This document shows, in pieces, positions 26,268 through 36,707 of a stretch of DNA of 64,000 nucleotides. This stretch comes from Procambarus clarkii (Eukaryota > Arthropoda > Malacostraca > Decapoda > Cambaridae): the NCBI RefSeq assembly GCF_040958095.1, contig NC_091158.1, positions 37,332,710 to 37,396,709 on the forward strand. The letters run 5' to 3'. Below the pieces are notes generated by a model. That model was not told the DNA's origin and did not search any database. It saw only the letters and a list, made by a program, of their open reading frames with translations. A program made the translations under genes and the position numbers. Position 1 is the first letter of the stretch. Each line of letters opens with the position of its first letter.

Positions 26268-27522
26268 TTGTAAATCACTGACTGTTGAAGTGAGAGAAAT
26301 CCTACAACAATTTTCAGGTAAAACTTGTAATGCTAGAATATGGTGTTTTACTTTTTCAAATATTTTCACAAAATCATCTATATCCTTTTTAAAGTCATTG
26401 TCAGTGTATCCTTTTAGTTGATAAGCCTTCTTTGAATAGTAGTGACTTGATACTGTTATTGAGTTCAAAACTACACCAGCTAATTCCATTTTTTTAACAT
26501 ATTGTCCTTCCTCAATAAATTTCTTTATTCCATTGATTTTTTCCCTAAGATTAGTTTCAATATTGGTGTAAATTCCCTTAAAACGCCCAGTAAAATTACC
26601 TCATACATCTTTTATGTTCATAATCCTTAGAAATAGTTCATCACAAATTTTTTTTCTAGGTTAATAATCTCTCTCAAAAAATAATACTTCTGTTTGTCTT
26701 TGTTATAAATTTGAATTATTCTCCGATTCCATTGTGTAATCAGTTGATCCATTATTTTTACATTTAAATCTTGAAATTGTAAATGAAGGATATATTCAGT
26801 TTTGCTATTTGTAAACATGTATATTTTTTCACCATTATATTGTTTAAGATAAACATACTCATCAAGATAAAATTCACTTGCTAATGTTCCACCAGGCAAT
26901 AAAGAGCCTTCTACAGATAAACGTATTTTTACAGAACTGCAATGACTACTTATATTCTTCATTACATCTTCCATATCATCCATTTCAAGTACTTGAAATA
27001 AATTTGGTATTGTATTTCCAGTATTAAGTTGTGCTTGTAAAATTAAACTCTGTTTAACTGGATATTCTTTTCCAATTCCTAACACAAAAAATTCACACTT
27101 TTTTCCAACAGGACATTTCATTTTTTCAAGTTGAGTTTCAGCTTTATCTCTTGATACACTATGGAAGCCATCAGTGATAAAAAAAACACTTTAATATCTT
27201 TTGATTGACAACTTTCAATTTCCTCCTGAATTTTCTTTAATGCTCCGATTAAATCAGTAGAACTATTTCTAAAATCACTTTTTTGAATCAGTGGGTTATA
27301 TCCCTTTTTCTCAATAACATCACTAAAGGAATACCTAACAGTTTCATTTCTACACTTCTCTAAAATAGGAGCCATATACTTATTCCATTGGTTAATTAAT
27401 GCTGACCAATAAACACTCATTGAAGCTGAAGTATCAATCATTAATATATTATATGATAATTGGGTAAAAACGTCAGGGAGAGTAGAAGGTAAATGTAGAA
27501 TAACATCCATCCTTCCTTCAGC

Positions 27523-27650
27523 CTGTAAAAAAAAATTCAATGTATTTTCATAGAAATTATTAAAATTTTTGGCTACCTAACCTAATCTAACCCACAAAGA
27601 CTACTAGGTACGACATATAATAATGAAAGAGAATGATAACTAATACTTAC
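27523..27650 (-). other. Canonical spliceosomal intron within the VWA gene
   Basis: On the reverse strand the donor is ATT|GTAAGTATT at 27650 and the acceptor is a long T tract then ACAG|GCTGAA at 27523. The phase is 0 and the flanking frames join without a shift. Inside is a remnant of the local MITE (27569-27620, with CTACTAGGTACGAC). Length 128 bp. Confidence 0.7.
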
Positions 27651-27722
27651 AATTTGTGAGGAAAGAAGATGATAAGCTTCAACCTTTACATTTATGGGAA
27701 TAGATATTTCAATTCTATCCAT

Positions 27723-28140
27723 TTTTCTGGTGGAAAAGTTGGTGGTAATGAGCTGAGAAGATAACTTAATGAATGTTATCATGCGTTATCATTGGTATCC
27801 ATACGTTTCAGTATAACAGTCAGAGCATCCTCAACTGATTGTCCTTCAGAAGGTATCCCAGATTATAAGTCAGGGCATCCTCATGATCGTCCTTCAGAAG
27901 GTATGGCTCCACAAGCAATTCTCTTTTCCACCAATAGACGAAATGTTCTAACGTTACAAGCCTGCAAAATTCCAACGTTTTAAAGTTTAATACTTTTCCC
28001 TATTTCACTGTTAAACTGGAGGTAACAAGGGCTTATCTTGGCCCCAGCCTCTTTGTTCTCCATGTGAATTAGCACAAATGAACAGCCTAAGAGTAACATT
28101 CACTAATATATATACTGTCAGAATGTTATGATGTCATTTC
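27723..28140. other. Gene-free stretch with a short tandem duplication
   Basis: A unit of about 50 bp ending in CCTTCAGAAGGTATCCC/GGC is repeated at 27823-27905. No open frame is convincing. Confidence 0.5.
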
Positions 28141-28195
28141 CTCTTAAAAGATCATTATGATATTATATTGAAAAGTAACATCTTTTACCACTCTT

Positions 28196-28290
28196 TTCCA
28201 GTACTGATTCAATGCGACGTACACACAAGGTGCCTTGGTATCTGAAGGAACATTTGTTTTATAAAAGGGGTTACTACTACTCGGTGTAGT
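28196..28290 (-). repeat. Inverted partial copy of the PIF-like gene
   Basis: On the reverse strand this encodes KTNVPSDTKAPCVYVALN, nearly the same as residues encoded at about 7030-7090. The match is about 85 percent at the DNA level by eye, and the surroundings are unrelated. Confidence 0.8.
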
Positions 28291-28430
28291 GGAGTTTCGA
28301 GAATATAATAAGTTTTTTGTTACAAAAGAATAAAAATGAAACCTTTTTTCGAGGAACATTTACTTTCCTCCTAGACTGAGAGAGTGTGCTAGCCAAAGCT
28401 CCTCCGCTTTAAAGCTATTTATTATACATT

Positions 28431-28622
28431 ATGGATGTTTTAATGATTGAACTATTGGTTTTAGTTGAAGCTCTGATGACAGAATTAAATTACCTATGGG
28501 ACGAAGTACAGCAGTTGAAAGAGCATCAGGCGAAAAGAAATAAGGAGACCAGCTTTAAAAAAACCACTTGGAAAGTTGTTAAGGATAGAGGTCTTAAGAA
28601 AACTTTGGTAAAACCTCCTTAA
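28431..28622 (+). CDS. Small coiled-coil hypothetical protein
   Basis: A 63-codon frame from ATG 28431 has Leu/Glu heptads (LVEALMTELNYLWDEVQQL) and a basic C-terminus. No homologue is recognised and it may be a fragment of a retroelement ORF1. It is flanked by repeat-derived DNA. Confidence 0.3.
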   Translation: MDVLMIELLVLVEALMTELNYLWDEVQQLKEHQAKRNKETSFKKTTWKVVKDRGLKKTLVKPP

Positions 28623-29206
28623 GACATTATGATAAATTATCAATCAGCTCACCCACAAGATGAACTTCATTCAGATTACAGTGCTTAAAGTAACAGTTAC
28701 CTAATTTTTAATTAAAGCTCTTCTAAACTTTAATATATATTGATGAAAATATCCTTGAAACGTGCTTTACAACCTTACAAAAAAAAACAGCTCTTCTAAA
28801 AAATTTTTAATCATCACAAAAACTTGGCCTATTGGGGCGTTGCATGGCGGGCAGGGTGAGGCGTATGAATTGACTAGCATTTACGTCCACACGTCCACAC
28901 GTCACAAACGGTTTATGTCAGTGTTTGTATTTCCTTATCATAATAGAGACACGCCGAGAATCTTGCACAGAAAGCTGTGAGGATACTAACCAACCAAGTA
29001 AGAGTCGTAAAGTTTCTTGAGGCCCACAAACGAGATCATATAATATTCCATGAAACTTGATGGTAACTGGCACGTCAAGGAACATATAAAAGGAGTAGAA
29101 ATATTAATGAGATTATTAATTCTGTCGGAGTGAGAGTAAACACAGATATATGTCTCTCCTACCCGAACTTCTTTTCTATTACCACCACATTTTCTTGGCT
29201 TATCTC
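28623..29206. other. Gene-free stretch with possible MITE remnant
   Basis: Near 28818-28855 the text TTGGCCTATTGGGGCGTTGCATGG resembles a mutated end of the local MITE. Nothing else is recognised. Confidence 0.4.
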
Positions 29207-29682
29207 ATGTCAGAAGAACAATACGTAAACTTGTTAAGGTTCATTTTGGATCTACATTAGCTGCTGGATATGACTTGTAGGTATAGTTGGAATTTACTTT
29301 TTTTTTTTTTAATTTATAACTTATTTATATTTAAATATATTTTAATTGCCATATATATTTAAATATATTTTAATTAACAATCTACCTTTTGCTTCAGTGC
29401 TGCCTACGATGTTACTGTGCCAGCACAAGGAAAAGGTGTAATCAAGATAGATATTCAAGTAAAAGTACCAGAAGGTTGTTATGAAGAATAGCTCCACGAT
29501 CTGGTCTTGCTTTTTTTTTTAATCACATTGATGTTAGAGGTGGTGTCATTGATGGTGAAATGTTTCTGTGGTTCTCTTCAATCATTCTAAAGTAGATTTT
29601 AATGTGAAAAAGAGAGATCGAATTTCACAACTAATTTGTGAACGAGTATTTATTCCTGATTTGTTAGGGGAAGTTTAGGACA
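29207..29682 (+). pseudogene. DUT: dUTPase pseudogene with an intron
   Basis: The trimeric dUTPase motifs are visible in order: HFGSTLAAGYD (motif 1), PEGCY followed after a 1-base loss by APRSGLA (motif 2), HIDVRGGVIDG (motif 3), [22 protein letters not shown] (motif 4), then [13 protein letters not shown] 29207 begins a short N-terminus with a 1-base loss in an A run near 29228. A 121 bp intron (29277-29397, donor GTAGGT, acceptor TTGCTTCAG) splits the enzyme just after motif 1, and its two sides join in phase. The glycine-rich C-terminal motif is not evident. dUTPase keeps uracil out of DNA. The intron argues for host ancestry; a captured viral gene remains possible. Confidence 0.85.
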
Positions 29683-29808
29683 TTGAGCATACCAAATGCC
29701 CCTGTGCGGCATATCGTTTTTTTTTAATCAACAGAAATTAGTAGTAGTAGTAGTAGTCAAACAACTAGCTAAATATACAGTGTGAATTAGTGATTCTCAA
29801 CGATTACA

Positions 29809-32800
29809 GTGATAAGAGTGAGTAACTTGTGTGTTGACGAAATGACTGAGGCGGTCTGCCTAAGGAGGCGGTTGTTATTTCCTAAAACACGCCTACTGAA
29901 CTTCAATGAAAAGATGGTGTGGACTGTACGTTTAGCTATGGAGTATTTTGATTTTAGACCACTATTCAAGGAGGGTCAGGGTCTTCATCAGCCATACATC
30001 ACAGTTGGAACAGAAGAGGCCGTTAAACATTTAACTACAGATGGCTTTCAGAATATTGTGATGGTTGTTCCAGAAGAAGGTATTTTCACAAAGGTCATAC
30101 TTTTCAAATATCCAACTTACTTGGATCCCGATCATCTCCTTTACAATGATAGTGTTGTTTGGGTAAAGAGAAACATTGTTCATTATAAAAAACAAAGTCA
30201 GATTATAGCTTTAATAAAAGGTGAGGCTCCTAAAAAAATTTTTGTACAAGGACTAGGCTATAGAAAAGTTTCAAAATACAAAGAGAAGCCAAAATTATGC
30301 CTGAAGTGTTATTATTGGGAGCATTTGGTTTGGAAATGTCAGTACGACCCCAGGTGTAAGTACTGTGGTAATAAACATGACTCTAAAGAGTGTACAAAGA
30401 AACAAAAATTTCCATTTTTTTGTAATTGTCGAGGTAAGCATACTCCTTGGTCTTATCTATGCCCCATGAAGCTTACAAATGCTGTTGCAGGGGGGTGGTA
30501 TTCTGCCAGCTAAGGGGAAACAAACTAGCTAGGCCCACACTACTGCATCAAATATTAACAAGGCTCAGATTGAAAGTCCTAAAGTCCTGTAGTATACAAA
30601 TGTAACCTAATTACTACTATTATATTGATTTTTTTGCAGTAACTTTACTAAACTAATCTATGCCTTTGAGATATATGTATGTATGTAAGCATCTTTCCCA
30701 TTCAAAACAATATATAATTAACAAATTACAATGTTCGATAATTAAAGAAGGATAATTGGATTAATAAAAGAAAACAAATTAAAATAAATATTTTTTTTAT
30801 ATATATATTTTATTTATAGAGGGATATAAAAGAGGATGTTCTCCTGCTCAATTCACTTGACACAGATGTCAGTAGCATATTATATACCTTGGGCAAAAGT
30901 TTATGTTGTGACCACCGGGCACACTGATTACCACTGTCGACATGAACAATTTGAGAAAGAATGAGTCAAATAAAAGAAGAAGGTGGTTATCACTCAGACG
31001 AGATATGAAGCCAATCTTCATAGACAGGATGAATGACTGGTTCAGGGAATACCAAATCCCAGAAGATATTGATACATTTGTTGATGACCTTAATTACCAA
31101 ATTGAAAGTTGTCTCAGAATTCAACGCCGTACGACTCGGCGAAGACCCCCTCGGAAGAAAATGCCTTGAGGCAAAGATTCACAAAGTAAAGCTGAAGAAT
31201 TAATTCACATGTGGAGTAAGGCAGCATCCTCCTCCTCCCTCTCAACGGAAATCGTCATGGAACAGCTCCTGCTACACAATGACAGAAGAATCAGAATAGC
31301 GAGAGCACAGTCTAGTGAGGACGAATATGGAGAACCTATCACAGCCCAGGAAGTAAGGGCGGCTGTTAAGAGAGGTAAAATTACAGCACCTGGTGAGGAT
31401 GGCATTACCTACGACATGCTTAATGCACTGTGTGAAGTGTCTGGGAATCCACTACTCCTATTGTTTAACAAATCATTCCTAAATGGAGTTCTGCCCTCAC
31501 AATGGAAACACGCCAAAATTGTTCCCATACCAAAACCCAATGACCCTAGCAATTACAGACCTATCAGTCTCTTGTCATGTACTTGCAAGATGCTGGAAAA
31601 GATCATCCTAAAACGACTGTTGCACAAAATAGGCAGGTTTGGGGAAGGAGTCAATGGATATGTCAAAGGACGGAGCACAGCCAATTGTATAATTAATTAC
31701 CTGGTTAATGACACGGCTAGGTACTCTGTATTTGTTGACATAAAAGGAGCCTTCGACAAAGCCCAGGGAATTGCGATCCTGGACGAGCTTGCATGCATGG
31801 GTGTCAAGGGGAGACTAATGAAATGGATTGAAGACTACCTCACAGGGAGGAAAGCTAAGGTCTACTTCAATGGAGCAATCTCAAGAACAATGAATATGGA
31901 ACTCGGGACCCCCCAAGGAAGAGTCTTAAGCCCTACAGTATTCAATGTACTTATGAATGCAATTGCCAATATTGATTTTCCTGAAGGAACACAACTAGTG
32001 GGATATGCAGATGATGTCCTAATACAAGCTCCCACCTTTGATAAAATAAAACAGGCCATTGAACTCCTTGGAAGGAAATGTATTGAGCTCGGTTTCACTC
32101 TCTCCACAAACAAGACAAAAGCATACTCCCATCACAAGCGGAGAGAAAATGAAAAACTGCAAATTAATGGTGTAATACTTGAATGGGTTGACCACTATCG
32201 GTACCTTGGCGTCACTGTCGGCTCAAACAAGGGAAAGATAGAGGAGCTCAATCAACTCATAGGAACATGCAAAAGTCGACTCAGGGAACTGAAACTGAAA
32301 GCTATGACTTGGAATGATGGCCATGGAGCCTCTATTGCTGTACTTAAAATGATGTACACAGATTATGTACGCTCCGTCATTGACAATGCAGCACCTGTTT
32401 TATGTACTTATTCACAAAGCGATATGAATAGGCTAGAAAGCATACAGGATGAAGCCATTTCAATCATTCTTGGAGTTCCAAAGAAAAAAAACTGCTGAAA
32501 TGTCCAATCTACAAAAAGAGTTATTATCCCTTCCCTGTCGGAAAATCCGACACCATTTAATATATCATACAGACAGATAAGAGCTGTGTTACCAACAAGT
32601 TAACCATAGAAAACGTAACTTGTAGTGGAATTACCGTCTATAGAAAACGGGATATCATCACCACATACTATTATAATTCACCAGCTATTCTGCTGGGAAT
32701 TATTCTTAAATACATTAGTCTTTGGACTTTACCATCATAAAACATCTTATATAAATTAACTTAATTATCAATATTAAAGTAGAGTAAATGTGACCCTTCT

Positions 32801-34497
32801 ATCACGTTCTGAAATCTGGACAATGTAAGCCAGGCGTCAGGGAGGAAGGAGGGAGCCATTGTTGTGTCACCTCCGAGACTTGTGGAGCAAATTTAGCTCC
32901 TATCATTCTGGACAATGTCGGCCAGTAACGTCAATAGAATGGAGTGTTAAACAGCCATTGTTTATATTGAAGACCAGAGGCTCACACGGGAGCAATTTCG
33001 GCTCCTGTTAATTTTACTTGGATGTAGTGTTATGGAAACCAAAGGTACCATTGTCAACACGCTGTCTACAAATTCAAGTTAAGTGTCTATCCGAAACCCG
33101 TTTATCATTCATTTATGGCCATTAATGTCAGGATATAGGGTGACCCGGTTAGATCGCGAAATCGCCTCAAACTAAAGGTCAAGACGAGGAAGGAAGATTT
33201 GTGCACCAGTTACTGGGTGATATGGAAGCTACCTCAAAGAGGATAATTTGGTGTCTACACCCTAGTTATACCTGGTGGACTAACCTGCTGTACTATAAGA
33301 TAAGGAACCTCATCAATGTATGTAGCTATTACTGTAGTTTGATTGGCTGCATATATATTAATTTAATAACCCCCCCCCTAATGTGTAGAGGATCGATTTG
33401 TGAGATTATAAGAATATTGCAGAAATACAGTCCACTTATCATTATACAAATTGCTATCGAAGTATATAAATTAACGTAAATATAAATTCATATAAATTAA
33501 ATAAATATAAATCTCACAGGTCGGTTCCCACATTCCCAGTATTAAAGAAAGAATTGTGGAACTGAATGCTAAGCTTGCAATTAAGATTGCCAGAGATCCC
33601 CATTATAATGACATGGCTAAAAAAAAATTGAGCTCTGTGCTACTTTCAGGGGGAAACAAGAGAAGCAAAAAATGGCATCACAGAGCAGTCTGCTACCTTA
33701 AAGATCTTCACCTGCTTCAACAAGCTCGTGAGCTCATGCAAATAGAAAGATTACCTCCCTGGGTGGATCCCCTGAATGACTCGTGCAGGATTATCATCAA
33801 TGATATGGTAAAGAAAAAAACCAACATGGTACCCCAAGAAATGAGCCACAAGTATCTTAAGGAAATTTATAATGAAGCTGGAGATGAACTAGATCAAATC
33901 TTCACTGATGGGTCATCTAATCCTATCAATGGCCGGGCGGGTGCAGCATACACGGTAATTAAGAAGGATGATGTATTTTTTCCACCAAAAAATGAGGAAA
34001 AAGCGAGCATTGAGAACTATACCTCTTCAACACAAGCAGAGTTAACTGCCATTGCTATGGCGTTAAGGTATATTATTGAACAGAATACTACTGGTGCAGT
34101 GATTTGCACCGATTCGAGAGCAGCACTGCAAAGCCTAAATAAAGATCGGGGCGAGAATCTTTCAATAGTCGCTGAAATTAAGAGAGTTGTTAAGGTACTA
34201 ACCAACCAGGGAAGAGTTGTCAAGTTCCTGTGGATTCCCTCCCATGTTGGAATCTATGGAAATGAACGCGCAGATGTGTTGGCAGCTGAAGGCGCTGAGG
34301 GAGACCATATTGAATACTTCATACCCAAGACTCTTCTAGAAATTAGAAGTATTATTAGGGAACATCATCGTCATCTCAATCATTATGAACCAAAAAAAAG
34401 AGAATGTGGTGGTTGCGGGAGAGAATCAATAATAGAGAAAAAACGTCTTGGATACAAATGTCCACACGTACAGCAGCTTTTTGTTAACAACATATAA
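29809..34497 (+). mobile_element. I-group non-LTR retrotransposon (ORF1, reverse transcriptase, RNase H), broken
   Basis: ORF1 (29809-30513) ends in zinc knuckles (CLKCYYWEHLVWKCQ, CKYCGNKHDSKEC). ORF2 begins without an endonuclease domain: linker 30942-31169 ends at TGA 31167-31169, and the reverse transcriptase at 31209-32498 has YRPISLL, FVDIKGAFD, GTPQG and YADDV. A frameshift in an A8 run near 32488 is followed by a 989 bp insertion (32536-33524). RNase H at 33556-34497 has FTDGS, QAEL, CTDSRAAL and WIPSHVGIYGNERAD, so all catalytic acids are present. RNase H at the ORF2 end points to the I superfamily. The 30514-30940 gap is where the endonuclease should be. Confidence 0.9.
32536..33524. 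mobile_element. Insertion of about 989 bp, probably a solo LTR, inside the LINE
   Basis: The insert starts TGTCGGAAAATCCGAC and is bounded on both sides by TTCCC (32531-32535 and 33525-33529), a candidate 5 bp target duplication. It splits the LINE ORF2 between reverse transcriptase and RNase H. It has no coding capacity. The right end (CACAGGTCGG) is not the usual CA, so the exact boundary is uncertain. Confidence 0.5.
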
Positions 34498-34499
34498 TA

Positions 34500-34849
34500 A
34501 GGATGATTTATAATGTATCTTATCTACCATTTGACAGAGGCTGTTTACCTTGGAGACCGGTTGGAAATATATGAATTGAATTTCAAATCTTATTGTTCCT
34601 TCTATTACATTTTTATATATGACAATTATATAACTATAATAAATACTTCTATAATTATTGACACAATATTATTATCCCTTTCACCAGATGGAATTATGTT
34701 CATTAAGAGTTAAGGATTACAGGTTACAAAATTATACATTCACTCTTCCAATTAGAATGAGTAATAATGTTTTTTTTTAATGGTTTATAATCATTTCAAA
34801 ATAAAATAAATTATCCATATTCTTTTTTGACCCACAGTTTTGTTATATC
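34500..34849. other. Gene-free AT-rich stretch between LINE and SINE
   Basis: It is AT-rich with T runs and nothing recognisable as a gene. It probably includes LINE 3' flank. Confidence 0.5.
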
Positions 34850-35090
34850 TTCAGGTTATCTTCAGATGATTTCGGGGCTTTAGTGTCCCCGCGGCCCGGT
34901 CCTCGACCAGGCCTCCACCCCCAGGAAGCAGCCCGTGACAGCTGACACAGGTACCTATTTTACTGCTAGGTAACAGGGGCATAGGGTGAAAGAAACTCTG
35001 CCCATTGTTTCTCGCCGGCGCCTGGGATCGAACCCAGGACCACAGGATCACAAGTCCAGTGTGCTGTCCGCTCGGCCGACCGGCTCTTAT
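34850..35090 (-). mobile_element. tRNA-derived SINE, GC-rich
   Basis: On the reverse strand it begins with a tRNA-like head (GCCGGTCGGCCGAGCGGACA), then a B box GGTTCGATCCC, then a conserved body (AGAGTTTCTTTCACCCTATG, GGTACCT) and a GC-rich tail. The base composition contrasts sharply with the AT-rich surroundings. SINEs of this form are abundant in decapod genomes as I recall, which supports the host assignment. Confidence 0.85.
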
Positions 35091-35091
35091 A

Positions 35092-35250
35092 AGACAGAGC
35101 AGCTGCACACTTGCTTTACAGTTGCTCAGTTGCTCTCTCTCCATGTGACCAGGTTAGCGTTCTCTCTCTCTCTCTCTCTCTCTTCACACAACTAGGTCAA
35201 TGTTTTTAATAATATTCCTTTACATAACGGATTTTTATTTAGTTAAAATC
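35092..35250. repeat. Copy 3 of the dispersed segment, with CT expansion
   Basis: ACAGTTGCTC, CATGTGACCAGGTTAGCGTT and TAACGGATTTTTATTT match copies at 2455 and 3078, with a (TC)n run at 35161-35182 and an extra stretch between them. It lies directly upstream of the SAM synthetase copy. Confidence 0.6.
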
Positions 35251-35328
35251 TAGCCAAGGAAACCTAGTCCCAAATTCAAGAGTACTTAGAAGTAACATTT
35301 TCGTTCCCCAGGATAGTGCGCTGAGAGC

Positions 35329-36495
35329 ATGGATGGAGATCATGAGACGTTCCTCTTCACCAGTGAGAGCGTAGGCGAAGGCCACCCCGACAAAATTTGC
35401 GATCAGATCAGCGACGCAGTGCTTGATGCCCATCTTAGCCAGGACCCTGACGCCAAAGTTGCTTGTGAAACGTGTACCAAAACTGGTATGATCCTGATCT
35501 GTGGGGAGATTACGTCCAAGGCCCAAGTTGATTATCATCAAATTGTGCGTGATATTGTTAAGAAAATTGGTTTTGATGATTCACGAAAGGGCTTTGACTA
35601 CAAGACCTGCAATATTCTTCTGGCCCTGGAGCAAAAGTGTGCGGAGATTGCTAATGGTGTACACATTGGGCGCAGTGATGACAACATTGGTTCAGGGGAC
35701 CAGGGACTGATGTTTGGTTATGCCACTGATGAGACCGATGAGTGCATGCCCTTAACTATTATGCTGGCACACCATCTCAATCAGAAGATTGCAGAGCTGC
35801 GAAGAGATGGGACGTTCTGGTGGGCGCGACCTGACTGTAAGACTCAGGTCACATGCCAGTATGCCTTCGATCAAGGAGCTGTCATTCCCAAAAGAGTGAA
35901 CACTGTTGTCGCTTCTGTCAAGCACTCGGAACAAATTACTGTCGAAGCTTTGCATGACGAGATTATGGAGAAGGTCATCAAGGTCATTATTCCTGAAAAA
36001 TATATAGATACTCAAGCGAAATACCACATCAACCCTTGCGGAGAATTCATCATGGGTGGACCTCAAGGTAACGCTGGGCTAACTGGTAGGAAAATCATCG
36101 TCGACACTTACGGTGGGTGGGGCGCTCACGGCGGGGGAGCGTTCTCTGGCAAAGATTACACAAAGATTGACTGCTCAGCGGCCTATGCCGCCCGATGGGT
36201 TGCCAAGTCACTGGTGAAAAACAAATTATGCAGACGCTGTTTGGTTCAGGTATCTTACGCCATTAGTGTTGTGCACCCCATAAGCATCAGCATCTTCCAC
36301 TATGGCACCTCACAGTACACATCAAAACAGCTTCTGAAGATTGTTAACCACAACTTTGATCTACGACTAGGACATATTGTCAAGGAGCTGGGCTTAAAGA
36401 GACCAATCTACAGTGAGACTTTGTGTTATGGACATTTTGGACGGCAACAGTTCTCTTGGGAGCAGCCCAAGAAGTTGACCATCCCTGAATTTTAG
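35329..36495 (+). pseudogene. MAT2A: S-adenosylmethionine synthetase, intronless retrocopy, probably inactive
   Basis: A full 388-codon frame closely resembles animal methionine adenosyltransferase, which makes S-adenosylmethionine from methionine and ATP. It has [20 protein letters not shown] at the start, the GSGDQG motif and the GGGAFSGKD signature. Animal genes of this family are normally split by introns, so this is a processed copy. Two invariant positions are changed: the Arg in the KxDRSAAY block is Cys at codon 282 (36172-36174, CGC to TGC type), and the Asp in GPQGDAG is Asn. The Arg is essential in animal enzymes, so the product is probably inactive. No poly(A) tail remains. GC content is higher than in neighbouring viral genes. 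Confidence 0.9.
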
Positions 36496-36608
36496 AGTCA
36501 AATAATTCTTAAGGATGACTATGGCCAGTTTGCTGATATAGACAAGTATTGTTCGGTGGGAACCTTTAATTTTATATTCAATTGAGAATTTTATATACTT
36601 TTTTGACG

Positions 36609-36632
36609 TTTTATATACCAGAGTATATAAAA
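36609..36632. other. Perfect 10 bp inverted repeat with a third related word
   Basis: TTTTATATAC (36609-36618) and GTATATAAAA (36623-36632) pair around a 4-base spacer, and TTTTATATC follows after CCGGG (36636-36652). It lies between the SAM synthetase copy and a viral gene end. It may be a foldback remnant or transcription-end structure. Confidence 0.4.
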
Positions 36633-36707
36633 TCCCCGGGCCTTTTATATCTCCGAGTAAATAAAATTAAAATGACCCTATAAATAGATAGAATTTGGTT
36701 TTTATTC

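Larger units (their letters stand above)
24118..27722 (-). pseudogene. Large von Willebrand A-domain protein with one spliceosomal intron, multiply broken
   Basis: Exon 1 (27651-27722) encodes MDRIEISIPINV and joins in phase to the downstream frame through the intron at 27523-27650. The VWA domain shows the MIDAS sequence DTSASMS, a Thr in SSTDLIGAL, and a TDG box that lies beyond a frameshift in a T8 run near 27185. The C-terminal 900 or so codons are unknown and helical. Further lesions are frameshifts near 26645, 25300 and 24250, a TGA near 26600, a stop at 24528, and a 409 bp tandem duplication (25450-26267). VWA proteins bind ligands through a metal ion. No other domain is recognised. 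Confidence 0.75.

Noticed and set aside
35020-35090. A functional tRNA gene
   Set aside because: The tRNA-like head is continuous with a SINE body and does not fold as a complete tRNA by eye.
35329-36495. Virus-captured SAM synthetase
   Set aside because: High similarity to animal enzymes, higher GC content and flanking host repeats fit a host retrocopy better.
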